A DNA stretch of 64,000 nt from Chitinophagales bacterium (GTDB lineage Bacteria > Bacteroidota > Bacteroidia > Chitinophagales > Saprospiraceae): contig JAFLBO010000028.1 in the NCBI GenBank assembly GCA_017303475.1, positions 1 through 64,000 of the forward strand, given 5' to 3'. Of this stretch, positions 7,798-16,420 are shown in pieces. A program made the translations under genes and the position numbers. Under the pieces are notes generated by a model. That model did no database searches and was not told the DNA's origin. It saw only the letters and a list, made by a program, of their open reading frames with translations. Positions within the stretch are counted from its first letter, which is position 1, and every line of letters begins with the position of its first letter.

Positions 7798-8858
7798 GCA
7801 TTCAGGATATAAAATCGCGCAAATTGTTGCTGTTTGAATGTATCAGCGGCAGCAAAGCTTATGGCACAGATTTACCGGATTCGGATACGGATCTGAAGGG
7901 TGTATTTATCCTGCCGGAAAGCGATTTTTATGGTCTGGACTATACAGAGCAGGTGGCCAGTGAGAAAAACGACGAGGTGTATTACGAACTCAGGCGTTTT
8001 GCGGAATTGCTCTATCAAAGCAACCCCGGCATCCTGGAAATGCTGGCCAGTCCGCCGGATTGTATCTTGTATTGCGATCCTTTGTTTGAGGTCTTTTTAC
8101 GGGAGAATTTTTTGTCGAGGCGCTGCAAAGAAACCTTCGCAGGATTTGCTTTTGCACAAGTCAAAAAAGCCCGCGGATTGAATAAAAAAATCAATCAGCC
8201 CATGGAACCAGCGCGCAAAACGCCGCTTGATTTTTGTTTTGTACCTGTTAAGCAGGGCTCTATGCCACTCTTGCAATGGCTTCAAAATCAGGGGTTATTG
8301 CAGGAACGCTGCGGACTGGTGCCGGTACCCAATATGCGGGATTTGTATGCCTTGTTTTATGACGAAACCGGCGCCATGGGCTTTTCAGGTGTTGTAAAAA
8401 AAGACCATGCCAACGAAGTAGCCCTGAGCAGCGTGCCAAAAGGCATGGAACCACTTACCTTGTTGTCGTTCAATAAAGACGGCTACTCCATGCATTGCAG
8501 ACAATACCGGGAGTATCAGGACTGGTTGGTTCAAAGAAATGAAGCACGTTATCAGAACACCCTGGAACACGGTAAAAACTACGATGCCAAAAACATGATG
8601 CACACCATCAGGCTGCTGGAAACAGCGGCAGAGATTCTTGGCGAAGGCAGGCTGCAAGTACGCAGGCAAAACCGGGAAGATTTGCTGCAAATACGAAAGG
8701 GAGCGTATTCCTATGAGGCCCTGATGACGCGCGCTGAGCTAAAACTCGCAGAGATAGAAGCATTGGCTGAAAGCTCGCCGCTGCCGGACCAGCCGGATAA
8801 AAGTCAGATAGAACGGTTATTGGTGGAGGTTAGGAAGGGGTGGTATGGGAAGAGGTAG
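7782..8858 (+). CDS. Nucleotidyltransferase (COG3541-like), second of a pair
   Basis: 358 aa. Gly23-Ser24 and Asp35/Asp37 (GSKAYGTDLPDSDTD) form the same catalytic motif as in the preceding gene, and the downstream helical part is about 95 residues longer. A second conserved-looking block (YYELRRFAELLYQSNPGILE) and a His-containing helix (NMMHTIRLLETA) match the usual C-terminal part of this family. The gene starts 16 bp inside the preceding one. Two divergent copies in one operon suggest a heteromeric enzyme or an enzyme pair. RNA repair or modification is possible, but nothing in the sequence fixes the substrate. Confidence 0.83.
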   Translation: MAERLSIQDIKSRKLLLFECISGSKAYGTDLPDSDTDLKGVFILPESDFYGLDYTEQVASEKNDEVYYELRRFAELLYQSNPGILEMLASPPDCILYCDPLFEVFLRENFLSRRCKETFAGFAFAQVKKARGLNKKINQPMEPARKTPLDFCFVPVKQGSMPLLQWLQNQGLLQERCGLVPVPNMRDLYALFYDETGAMGFSGVVKKDHANEVALSSVPKGMEPLTLLSFNKDGYSMHCRQYREYQDWLVQRNEARYQNTLEHGKNYDAKNMMHTIRLLETAAEILGEGRLQVRRQNREDLLQIRKGAYSYEALMTRAELKLAEIEALAESSPLPDQPDKSQIERLLVEVRKGWYGKR

Positions 8859-8883
8859 CAAATACTCCGACACAGCCATTGTA

Positions 8884-9207
8884 TCACCTCCCACCAGGGT
8901 TTGTACCACGCGGCGGTCGGGCAACCTCCAGCATACCCGTGCTGGCATCCGGTCCGTGCGTAGCCAAATCCAAAAAACGCCCGGTGCCGCAGCCAAGATC
9001 AAGTACTGAACCCGTTTTCAAAAGCGCCAGCCATCGCGTGAGCAGCGCGCGCTCCTGCGCGTGCAGGAATTGCCCATAGATATTTCCAAACCGGTCTGAA
9101 TCATAGTTTTGAGCCAACTGGTTGTAATAGGTGGTAATATCTGTTTTCACATGGGAAAGGAAGGATATTGGGGGCATTTTGGTCATTTGAGAGGTCATTT
9201 GGGTCAT
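8884..9207 (-). pseudogene. Truncated class I SAM-dependent methyltransferase
   Basis: The 107-codon frame contains the N-terminal part of a Rossmann methyltransferase: YYNQLAQNYDSDRFG, then motif I VLDLGCGTGRFLDLA at about residues 68-82. About 15 residues later the sequence loses family character and stops at ARPPRGTNPGGR. The usual second half (150 or more residues) is absent; the space is occupied by the end of the nucleotidyltransferase gene. The start is uncertain because the frame opens inside an AAATGACC repeat (MTQMTSQMTK). It is unlikely to bind SAM productively. Confidence 0.7.
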
Positions 9208-9250
9208 TTAGGTCATTTGGGAGGTCATTTAGGTCATTTGGGTCATTTAG
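9174..9250 (-). repeat. AAATGACC tandem-like repeat, inverted copy
   Basis: Read on the minus strand this is a run of AAATGACC units with CTC, CCAAATGACC and TAAATGACC spacing variants, leading into the truncated methyltransferase frame. It is the inverted counterpart of 6962-7038, and the two flank about 2.1 kb. Confidence 0.85.
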
Positions 9251-9290
9251 TGTAGAGTCTCCCATCGGCGGAGCGAATGACCCAACCCAG

Positions 9291-9382
9291 CGCTTCTGCG
9301 AAATCTGCGGTTTCATCTGCGTAAATCTGCGGGAACCCCCTCTCAGTGGGAACCTCCTCTCAGCGGGAACCCCCTCTCCGCC
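9291..9382. repeat. CTGCGAAATCTGCGG / GGGAACCCCCTCTC word cluster
   Basis: Reiterated words CTGCGAAATCTGCGG, GTAAATCTGCGGGAACC and CCCTCTCaGcGGGAACC. The same words form the long inverted repeat at 49439-49673. Non-coding. Confidence 0.75.
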
Positions 9383-9432
9383 ATTGTACCTGCAGCGCAG
9401 TATCAAACCGCGCCGCAGGTATATATCGGAAT

Positions 9433-9630
9433 TTACTTCGCTGCAATAGGCGCTTTTTTCGCTCTGCCCCAGGCTACAAACACTGCGAGTGCCATAAACA
9501 GCACATTGACGCCAATAGCAGATGATTCTCCTCTCGACAAGTGGAAAATGGCTGCCAGCAGTTGCACAAGCACCAGACCAATGGCTGCATAAACCGTCAG
9601 CTGGGGTTTGAGGCGCAGGATGGAAGGCAG
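9433..9630 (-). pseudogene. C-terminal remnant of a DoxX-like membrane protein
   Basis: About 65 residues from LPSILRLKPQLTVYAAIGL to a stop at 9433. They match the last two transmembrane helices of DoxX/DoxX-like proteins (AAIFHLSRGE ... VNVLFMALAVFVAWGR). The N-terminal half is missing and the frame joins a different gene upstream. It is not expected to give a working protein. Confidence 0.65.
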
Positions 9631-9847
9631 GAACAAACATAAAGATGTGCTCCTTGCCTTTATCGTCAATAACATAACTGCGCAAACAACCTCTCATAAC
9701 GAAATACCCTTTGGTATTGGTTTCACCTCTTCGCAGCAGGATTTCGCCCTTGGCTACCTGTTTAATTCGCACCAAGGGTGCTATTTTTTCCAGTTGCTCT
9801 GGCGTATACTCATTGCTGGCTTCGAAAAACTCAGGGAATGATCGCAT
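9616..9847 (-). pseudogene. N-terminal remnant of a Crp/Fnr-family regulator
   Basis: About 76 residues of a cNMP-binding domain: VAKGEILLRRGETNTKGYF and GCLRSYVIDDKGKEHIFMF are typical of Bacteroidota Crp/Fnr proteins. After FVPA the similarity ends abruptly. The frame then runs through DoxX and repeat sequence to 9101 without further family features. The DNA-binding domain is absent. The junction near 9616-9630 marks a deletion that joined it to the DoxX remnant. Confidence 0.7.
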
Positions 9848-9886
9848 TGAGGATAAATTTCCGGCAAATTTGCAAAATCCAGCCGC

Positions 9887-12772
9887 CTACCCACCCCAAA
9901 CCACCTTACCAACGCCCTTTTTACCCGTACCATCGGTCAGCTCCAACAGATACACGCCTGAAGGCAGACTCTGGCGCGCAAGCACTTGACGATTGCTGCT
10001 TACCTTTTCCTCTCGTATCAACCGACCAAATGTGTCGTACAGGTTGAGCCGACAAGGGTAGCTGAAGCCGGCCGGCAGTTCCAGCCAAACCTGATCCCGG
10101 GCAGGGTTGGGCCAGGCAGAAACCACCGGCGCAGTTGCAGGCGTAGTCTGTATGTCTACCGTTATGAAGTTGCTGTCCACGGTATGCATGGCATATTCCG
10201 TTAACACAGGCGCATTGAAATCAAAGTAAATGGCTGCACGGTTCAATACCTGGGTCCCGGCAGACAAATCTGCACGCGGCAGGACGCTGAATGTCACATA
10301 ACCATGAGATGCCGGCTCGTTCGTGTTGCTGTCGGGGAGCATAATGTTGGCAAAGCGGCAGGTGAGTACGCCCTGCCCGTCCAATTCCCAGGTAAAGGGG
10401 TGGCTGCCGGCGCCCATGCGCAAAGTACTCGCATCCAAAGTAGTGGGCAGGGTGTCCCGCAATACCACCAAAAATGCGGTATCGTTGCCTGTATTCTGGA
10501 ACCGGATCATGTAATCAATGGGTATGCCACGGTCTATATAATGATGGTCGCCATAGCCCAGCGGGAACCCGCGTTTGTCGTTGGGATCAAAGGCGGTGCG
10601 CACTTCTGCACAGAATTGCTCCTCAAAAATGCCGCCTTCAAACAGCGGATATTGCATCAACATGCCTGGTGTGCCCTGCCCATCACAAATCTCTACCCCA
10701 TCTGCCGCAACCGGATACCCAAAATAACCCTCTGTTTGCCGGATGCCGGCATAATAGGTTTGTCCATTAGGATTGGCCTCTGTAACGATGGTGTCTGCTC
10801 CTGATGGCAGTTGCAAGGAAACGCTGCGCAGGATGATGTAATCTTCAATGATTACCAGCTGACTGGCTTCCGACATATTGCCTGCGCCTACGTTCGAAAC
10901 CTTGAACCGCACGCTGTCGCCATCGCAAAATGCCTGCACCCGCAGATCGGAGCCATCCCATGCCAGGTTGTTTTGGTTGCAGATGGAATCCGGCCATACA
11001 TGCCCGTTTATACACAGGATCTGATCCAGACTCGCATCGCAGCTCACCGTTGCCCATACCTTAAAAGTGGCAGTTCCCAATGCTTCCAGGGTATCGAAGT
11101 TAAACCACAGCTGTTGTCCAATCTGGGCAGCGGGCGCCAGACTGCTGCTGTCGTATGTGAGCAATGGATCCAGTTCCAGAAGCACCACCACACTGTCGGC
11201 GCTTACGGTTCCGGAGTTCAAAACGTTGATATTGATGGCAACCGGCAAACATGGGCGGAATAAACCAGCAGCCATGTCTAGTTGCATAAACGGACATTCC
11301 ACAACAGGCTTGATCCCCATGGAATCCAATCCGATGGAATCGCCCTGGATAGTCAACAAGGCAGTTTGATCAAGACAAGCAAGCCAGTATCCCGGAGAAT
11401 TCCCGGGCTCCAATAGTTTTACATCGTAATTCCCAATGGGTATCCGGAACTCGTAATTTCCCGCCGAATCGGTTGTTTCATACCATTTTGAGCCGAAATC
11501 CAAATCGGTAGCCCGCACTATGATGCCATTGGCACTAATCTCATCCGGGTTGGGGCTACAATCCGCACTGTTATCCTTAAACGCGTTTCCGGTAATTTGC
11601 CCACTGTTAACCTGGCCCAGACTATCTAATTTCAGGGCAAACCAGGTGGCCTGTCCGGCATTGGGTCCAACAATGAGATACCCTCCATCCTGGGTTGGGC
11701 GGATACATTTTGCGAAATAATCCGGCCCTACTGAAAAGTTATCTATAGGATACAAGGTATTGGAAAAATTACCCTGCAGATCCATGCGCCATAATGAAGG
11801 CAATACTTTACCGTCGTTTCTCAAATAATTGGAGGCAAATCCAAAACCATTAGCCTGTTCGGCAAAAGGCGGCAGAATGAACACGGCATCGGGTGTTACT
11901 TTGGAAGCCAAAAGGTTACCGTTGTAATCGTACCTCCTGAACCAGGCTTCTCCATTGGATTCCCGATTGAGGAAGGTGTATCCATCCAATTCCGGTTTGG
12001 CCAGTATAGGATAAGAGGAAGACAGCATCGGAATTTTAACCACAAACTGAAGGAATCCATCTGAATAAAGGTGACGGATAAAACAAGTATCCTTCCCTAT
12101 GTTACTTTGAACAAGACTGCCCACGGGTGTTTCCATCAAAGCGCCGCCAAACTCATTCCAACCGTGTCCGGGATACCACTGCATCCAGATAATAGAGCCG
12201 TCCTGAGGGTTAATTTTGTACAAAACTGTCATGCGTTCGCCATTGCCCAACTGGGAATTCCTGGCGGTCCCGCTCACCAACAACATGCCATCAAAAGTGG
12301 TTATAACGCCATAGAGATAGCCATTAACCCCGGGCTGCGGATTAATAGCCCACAATGAATCGCCAGATTCCGAGACCCGAAACAGCATTTGTTCGTCAAA
12401 TCCGTTTTCGCGGGAGTTCCCGCCGCCCACAAATCCGCCGCCCGGACATTTTTCCAAAAAATTCAGGTTCCAGGTCGATATTTCATGTCGCCGTGTCCAC
12501 ACCGGATTACCCTGCTGATCGTTGCGTTGCAGGAAAAGAAAGTCGGCTGACTGCGTAGGCACAAAGCCGCCACCGCCACCAAATATGAAATCGCCATTAT
12601 CGGCTATAACCATGGCCGTGGGCTCAGCAGCTCCGGTGAGTATGCCGCCGGTGGAAGGATAATGCCGGATCCAACCTTGAGCCTGCAACAAGGTCAAACC
12701 TGACAGCAGGAAAAACAGACTGGCAACCCAAAGGCGCGTTAACTGGATGCGGGAAAAACTTGTGCTCTTCAT
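9887..12772 (-). CDS. Large secreted protein with T9SS sorting domain
   Basis: 961 aa from the ATG at 12772, chosen because a signal peptide follows (KSTSFSRIQL then a hydrophobic run, ending LLQAQ near residue 32). An upstream ATG at 12808 adds 12 unlikely residues. Residues about 40-400 look like a beta-propeller or delayed-repeat region (GGGNSREN, TQDGGYLIVG). Residues 420-480 resemble a Cna-B/SdrD-type beta sandwich (ITGNAFKDNSADC). Residues 700-835 carry a DPNDKRGFPLG ... IRFQNTGND ... VLNRAAIYFDFNAPV module common in Bacteroidota surface proteins (DUF7619-like). The last 75 residues are a T9SS type A domain (AWPNPARDQVWLEL ... SGVYLLEL). Surface-exposed or released; ligand unknown. Confidence 0.85.
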   Translation of the reverse strand: MKSTSFSRIQLTRLWVASLFFLLSGLTLLQAQGWIRHYPSTGGILTGAAEPTAMVIADNGDFIFGGGGGFVPTQSADFLFLQRNDQQGNPVWTRRHEISTWNLNFLEKCPGGGFVGGGNSRENGFDEQMLFRVSESGDSLWAINPQPGVNGYLYGVITTFDGMLLVSGTARNSQLGNGERMTVLYKINPQDGSIIWMQWYPGHGWNEFGGALMETPVGSLVQSNIGKDTCFIRHLYSDGFLQFVVKIPMLSSSYPILAKPELDGYTFLNRESNGEAWFRRYDYNGNLLASKVTPDAVFILPPFAEQANGFGFASNYLRNDGKVLPSLWRMDLQGNFSNTLYPIDNFSVGPDYFAKCIRPTQDGGYLIVGPNAGQATWFALKLDSLGQVNSGQITGNAFKDNSADCSPNPDEISANGIIVRATDLDFGSKWYETTDSAGNYEFRIPIGNYDVKLLEPGNSPGYWLACLDQTALLTIQGDSIGLDSMGIKPVVECPFMQLDMAAGLFRPCLPVAININVLNSGTVSADSVVVLLELDPLLTYDSSSLAPAAQIGQQLWFNFDTLEALGTATFKVWATVSCDASLDQILCINGHVWPDSICNQNNLAWDGSDLRVQAFCDGDSVRFKVSNVGAGNMSEASQLVIIEDYIILRSVSLQLPSGADTIVTEANPNGQTYYAGIRQTEGYFGYPVAADGVEICDGQGTPGMLMQYPLFEGGIFEEQFCAEVRTAFDPNDKRGFPLGYGDHHYIDRGIPIDYMIRFQNTGNDTAFLVVLRDTLPTTLDASTLRMGAGSHPFTWELDGQGVLTCRFANIMLPDSNTNEPASHGYVTFSVLPRADLSAGTQVLNRAAIYFDFNAPVLTEYAMHTVDSNFITVDIQTTPATAPVVSAWPNPARDQVWLELPAGFSYPCRLNLYDTFGRLIREEKVSSNRQVLARQSLPSGVYLLELTDGTGKKGVGKVVWGG

Positions 12773-12930
12773 AAATGGTAGATTTTGATGCAACAAAAGT
12801 CGCTGCACAGCTTCAGGCGTTCAAATACATTTTTTGCAATTTCCCGAAATAAATTCGAATAAACAATATCATAAAACACTATAAATCAACATTTTAAACT
12901 AAAACTAAAAACAGTTTTCCCGAAAAATAC

Positions 12931-12938
12931 TATATTTG
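12931..12938 (+). promoter_or_regulatory. -7 box TATATTTG, predicted leaderless
   Basis: An exact TAnnTTTG match ending 3 nt before the ATG at 12942. No obvious TTG at -33; the upstream 60 nt are A-rich. The transcript should start at the initiation codon. Confidence 0.6.
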
Positions 12939-12941
12939 AGC

Positions 12942-14345
12942 ATGGAAAAAAACTCCTTGGTACAGGTATTAGCCACGTTTTCCCGGCAGGAATGGCGCGA
13001 ACTGGACGGCTGGTTGCGCACGCCATTGCACAATAAAGACCCGGAAGTAATCCAGCTTTTTGAGTACCTGCAAGGGCAAATACAGGCCGGCCAAAGCCTG
13101 CCCGAAGCTCCGGAAGTGGCCCGCCTGGCCCTGCTGCCCGGCCGGCAGCATACAGATCATCTGCATCATGTAAGCTCTTACCTGATGAAAGCCGTAAGCG
13201 ATTACCTGCTTTGGGCCGAACTCAATCGGCAGCCACTCAGTGAACGACAACATCGACTCTCGGAAATCCTGCGGCGACGACAATTAGGCAAACAAGCTGC
13301 CCGGTTTCAGGCGCGCGCGGAGGAGGGTCTGCAGCGACAGGCCAGTCGCGGACGCTGGTATTACGAGCTCCATGCGGCCATTCAGCAGGAAAAAGTGCAG
13401 ATGCAGGAATGGCAAAACACTTTGCAGCACCACAACCTGCAACCCTTACTGGTGGCACAGGATCTGCGTTTTTTGGTGGAAAAACTACAAACGGGCTGCC
13501 TGCTGCTGAGTCAAAAAGCCGTTTCAGCACGGGAATACGATCCAGGGTTGCTGGACCTACTAACTCAATTGCCAGAGGAGCACCCTTACCTGCAAGAGCC
13601 TGCTGTGGCTTTGTATTACCACGGTTACCGGGCACTGAGCAAACCTGATGGCGAGCCACATTTCAGGCAATTGAAGTTGCTGCTGGCCCGTTATGGCGAG
13701 CTGTTTAAAGGCGATGAGTTGCGCAATTTATACCTGCTGGCGGTCAATTTTTGCATCCGGCGTATTAACCGTTCTGAACGGGTCTTCCTGCGGGAGGTGT
13801 TTGAGTTGTACCAATCCGGACTGGCCCAGGGCGCCTTTTTGGAGCAGGGGCAGTTGTCGAGATTCACCTACACCAACATCGCGCAGGCGGGTATGGGCCT
13901 GGGTGAGTTTGCCTGGGTGTCACAATTTCTTCAGGAACACAAGACCTACCTGCCAAAAGATATCCGCGAGCCGGTAAGTCAGTTTAACCTTGCCCGACTC
14001 TATTACGAAACCGGCGAAACCGGCAAAGCACTGGCCTGTTTGCTGAACATCGGGTACGACGATACCGTGTACAATTTTGCCGCTAAAACACTGCTGGCCA
14101 AAATCTATTACGCCCGCGGGGAATGGAATGCGCTGGACAGCCTGCTCGACAGTATATCCGCCTACATACGCAGGCAGAAAGTGGCCGGTTACCACCACGA
14201 CAGCTACCTGGGTTTTGTAAAAATCATGCGCCGGCTGTTGTCTTCCGACCTCAGTCAGCGGGCGCAACGCGCAACCCTGCGGGAGAAAATAGCAGCCATG
14301 AAGGTTCTGGCCGAGCGTGAATGGCTGGCGGGATTGGTGGGATAG
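12942..14345 (+). CDS. Uncharacterised helical-repeat protein, paralogue of the 378-1838 product
   Basis: 467 aa from the ATG at 12942; a TTG two codons upstream lies inside the promoter box and is less likely. Soluble, all-helical, without signal peptide. It aligns with the 486-aa product of 378-1838 along most of its length. Both open with a VLATFSRQEW / VIQSLGVRER-like helix, carry RRINRSE / HRINSGE in the middle, YNFAAKTLLAKIYY / YNLDARRMMVLMYY later, and end in a basic EREWL segment. The C-terminal half has TPR-like helix pairs. It is the first of four plus-strand genes. No known family is recognised; a scaffold or protein-binding role is only a guess. Confidence 0.8.
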   Translation: MEKNSLVQVLATFSRQEWRELDGWLRTPLHNKDPEVIQLFEYLQGQIQAGQSLPEAPEVARLALLPGRQHTDHLHHVSSYLMKAVSDYLLWAELNRQPLSERQHRLSEILRRRQLGKQAARFQARAEEGLQRQASRGRWYYELHAAIQQEKVQMQEWQNTLQHHNLQPLLVAQDLRFLVEKLQTGCLLLSQKAVSAREYDPGLLDLLTQLPEEHPYLQEPAVALYYHGYRALSKPDGEPHFRQLKLLLARYGELFKGDELRNLYLLAVNFCIRRINRSERVFLREVFELYQSGLAQGAFLEQGQLSRFTYTNIAQAGMGLGEFAWVSQFLQEHKTYLPKDIREPVSQFNLARLYYETGETGKALACLLNIGYDDTVYNFAAKTLLAKIYYARGEWNALDSLLDSISAYIRRQKVAGYHHDSYLGFVKIMRRLLSSDLSQRAQRATLREKIAAMKVLAEREWLAGLVG

Positions 14346-14536
14346 GATTCTACTATTGGCGTACCGGCCAACAGCTGCGGCGGAGTGAGTGGAAAAAGAA
14401 AGTGATTTTTAACCAGCATTCCGCTCCGCTGTGGTTGTAGGCGAGGGCGCCAACAACAGAAAAAGGTCCCACCCCACCCCCAAAACCACAAATCCCTATA
14501 AATTCGCGTTGTAAAACAACTTGAACGTTGGAAAAA

Positions 14537-15043
14537 ATGAGCGCAGAACTCACCGAATTTACTGAACAAATTGCCCGACACATGGAAATGAATACGCCGC
14601 GCATAGCCAAATGCTTGGCGGAACTCAGTGAGGAAGAACTCTGGCAGCGCCCAAATGAGGCCTCCAACAGCGTGGGCAATCTGATGCTGCATCTCTGCGG
14701 CAACATCACGCAATATATCTTGTCTTCACTGGCCGGCAGACCTGATCAACGCATGCGTGATGCGGAATTTGCGGCTGAAGGCGGGTACACCAAAGCCGAA
14801 CTTCTCCAAAAACTGCAGGAAACCGTAAATGCGGCCACGCAGGTGATCCGACAAGCCAGTCGGGAGGAAATGCTGCGCGAACGCACCGTTCAGGGTTTTC
14901 AAATGAGCGGTATCGCCATCGCCGTGCATGTGTGCGAACATTATTCTTACCACACCGGACAAATTGCTTTTTGGGTAAAACTGCTCAAAAGCAAAGACCT
15001 CGGCTTTTATGCCGGTATAAACCTGAATGCCAAAAATGCGTAG
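14537..15043 (+). CDS. DinB-like four-helix protein (DUF1572-type)
   Basis: 168 aa from the ATG at 14537, which is preceded by an A-rich GGAAAAA. Features of the DinB/YfiT-like metalloenzyme fold are visible: NLMLHLCGNITQYI with the first His, and VHVCEHYSYHTGQIAFW with the two C-terminal His ligands. Such proteins include metal-dependent thiol-S-transferases, but many have no known substrate. Its stop at 15043 overlaps the start of the next gene, so the two are probably co-translated. Confidence 0.85.
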   Translation: MSAELTEFTEQIARHMEMNTPRIAKCLAELSEEELWQRPNEASNSVGNLMLHLCGNITQYILSSLAGRPDQRMRDAEFAAEGGYTKAELLQKLQETVNAATQVIRQASREEMLRERTVQGFQMSGIAIAVHVCEHYSYHTGQIAFWVKLLKSKDLGFYAGINLNAKNA

Positions 15044-15632
15044 CGCCCCCTTTCTCCTGGTATCGGCCTTGCTGCTGGTGCAGTGCAATGCCCCTGCCGA
15101 CCGTCTGCAACGGGCGCAACACGAGTTTTGGGAAAATTTTGCCCGAAAAGACTTCTTCGAGGTGCGCCTGAAAAAGGAAATACTCCACTGGCCGCTACCT
15201 CCACTAAGCGGAGATGCCACTTCCAGAGAAACCAAAGCCCGCGAACTGGAAGAAACCCTGGCCGCCATTGATTCCACGCAGCTAAAACCGGAGCAACAAA
15301 AACAACTCACACAACTCCGCGCGGCGGTTCACGATTGTGTGGCCCGACAAGGCAGTACGCTGTTTGATCCAACACGCTGCGATGTGCTGGCAGATTTACA
15401 ACGTTTGGAAAAGCACCCGGAATGGCCTGTTATCCTGCAAAAAGTGCCTGAATACTATCAGGAAATAGAAAAACGTTGGCAAACGCCGGATGCCGCTCTG
15501 GTAGAACCGGCCGTTTCGCGCGCGCAAAACACCCTGGATTTCCTGCGCGCCAGGCACCCGGACGATGCGGTGGTTGCCGCTTCCGGGGCGATCAAGGATT
15601 TTATCGGATTGTGCTGGAGCGGGTGGTTGTGA
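15027..15632 (+). CDS. Lipoprotein of unknown function
   Basis: 201 aa. The leader RSAPFLLVSALLLVQC is a lipoprotein signal with the acylated Cys near residue 20. The rest is charged and helical (KARELEETLAAIDSTQLKPE, DFLRARHPDDAV) with no recognised domain. It is shorter than DUF885-type proteins, whose N-termini look vaguely similar. ATGs at 15027 and 15036 both work. Either overlaps the end of the DinB-like gene (17 or 8 bp), which argues for an operon. Confidence 0.72.
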   Translation: MPKMRSAPFLLVSALLLVQCNAPADRLQRAQHEFWENFARKDFFEVRLKKEILHWPLPPLSGDATSRETKARELEETLAAIDSTQLKPEQQKQLTQLRAAVHDCVARQGSTLFDPTRCDVLADLQRLEKHPEWPVILQKVPEYYQEIEKRWQTPDAALVEPAVSRAQNTLDFLRARHPDDAVVAASGAIKDFIGLCWSGWL

Positions 15633-15636
15633 TCTT

Positions 15637-15798
15637 AGAGCGTGTTTAAAATTCCATCGCCTGGCTGCAAGCGCAAAATTTCATTTTATATTGCGTTACA
15701 TTTTTTCATCGTAACTGCCTGCTACGCCTGCAAAATGTGCCTTATCTAAAATAAAATTTTTCAGCTTTCGCTCAGGCATGGAAATTTAAACACGCTCT
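15637..15798. mobile_element. Candidate MITE, 162 bp
   Basis: The ends form a 21-22-bp inverted repeat with one mismatch: AGAGCGTGTTTAAA then TTCCAT at the left, and the complement at the right. The element is AT-rich inside and carries no coding frame. If its ends are taken as GAGCG/CGCTC, TTA flanks both sides and may be a 3-bp target duplication. It lies 5 bp after the stop of the lipoprotein gene. No transposase of matching ends is in the window. Confidence 0.6.
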
Positions 15799-15919
15799 TA
15801 TGTTTTCTCCGCCCTGAAGGATGGGGCAATTATGGCGCCTTTTTAAAAAACAGGCGCCCATTCAAAATATAATCTGTGAGTACTGACCTCTTTGGCAATT
15901 ATTTCCTGTCTATACATCC

Positions 15920-16420
15920 ATGCGTTTTTTACCTGCTTTATACACTTTTGTTGTCCTGATCCTGGCTACTCCGGTTGTAGCGCAACAGACATACCCGGAT
16001 CATGTGGGCGATATCACTCCAGATCCTGCGGTTGATGATCCCGCTTTTCGCACCTGCCGGGCTAATGGCATTCCACAGTATTATTCTATTGAAAGTGGTT
16101 TTGAAGGAGAAAAACCTGCTTTGTTGCGGTATTTTGCCCAAAATTATCAAAAAAACGCAGCTTGGAGCGAGGAAAACGGGTATATCACCGTTCGTTTTGT
16201 GGTAAACTGCAACGGACAAACCGGGCGCTTCAGGGTGCTGGAAATGGACATGAATTACCGGCCAAAAACATTCCCTAAAGCCATGAGTACGCATTTGTTG
16301 CAACTTTGCCAGACACTGACAGGCTGGAAGGGCGGCCAAAGCGAGGGCATTCCTTACGATTATTACCAATACCTGACTTTCACCATTCAATCGGGTGAAA
16401 TAGTGCGCATTATGCCATGA
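15920..16420 (+). CDS. Secreted protein with TonB C-terminal-like domain
   Basis: 166 aa with a cleavable signal peptide (residues 1-22, ending VVAQ). The segment YITVRFVVNCNGQTGRFRVLEMD followed by a helix and YQYLTFTIQSGEI resembles the beta-alpha-beta fold of TonB C-terminal domains used as stand-alone periplasmic modules in Bacteroidota. There is no transmembrane anchor or proline-rich spacer, so it is not a classic energy transducer. The last codons overlap the next gene by 4 bp (ATGA), indicating translational coupling. Confidence 0.75.
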   Translation: MRFLPALYTFVVLILATPVVAQQTYPDHVGDITPDPAVDDPAFRTCRANGIPQYYSIESGFEGEKPALLRYFAQNYQKNAAWSEENGYITVRFVVNCNGQTGRFRVLEMDMNYRPKTFPKAMSTHLLQLCQTLTGWKGGQSEGIPYDYYQYLTFTIQSGEIVRIMP

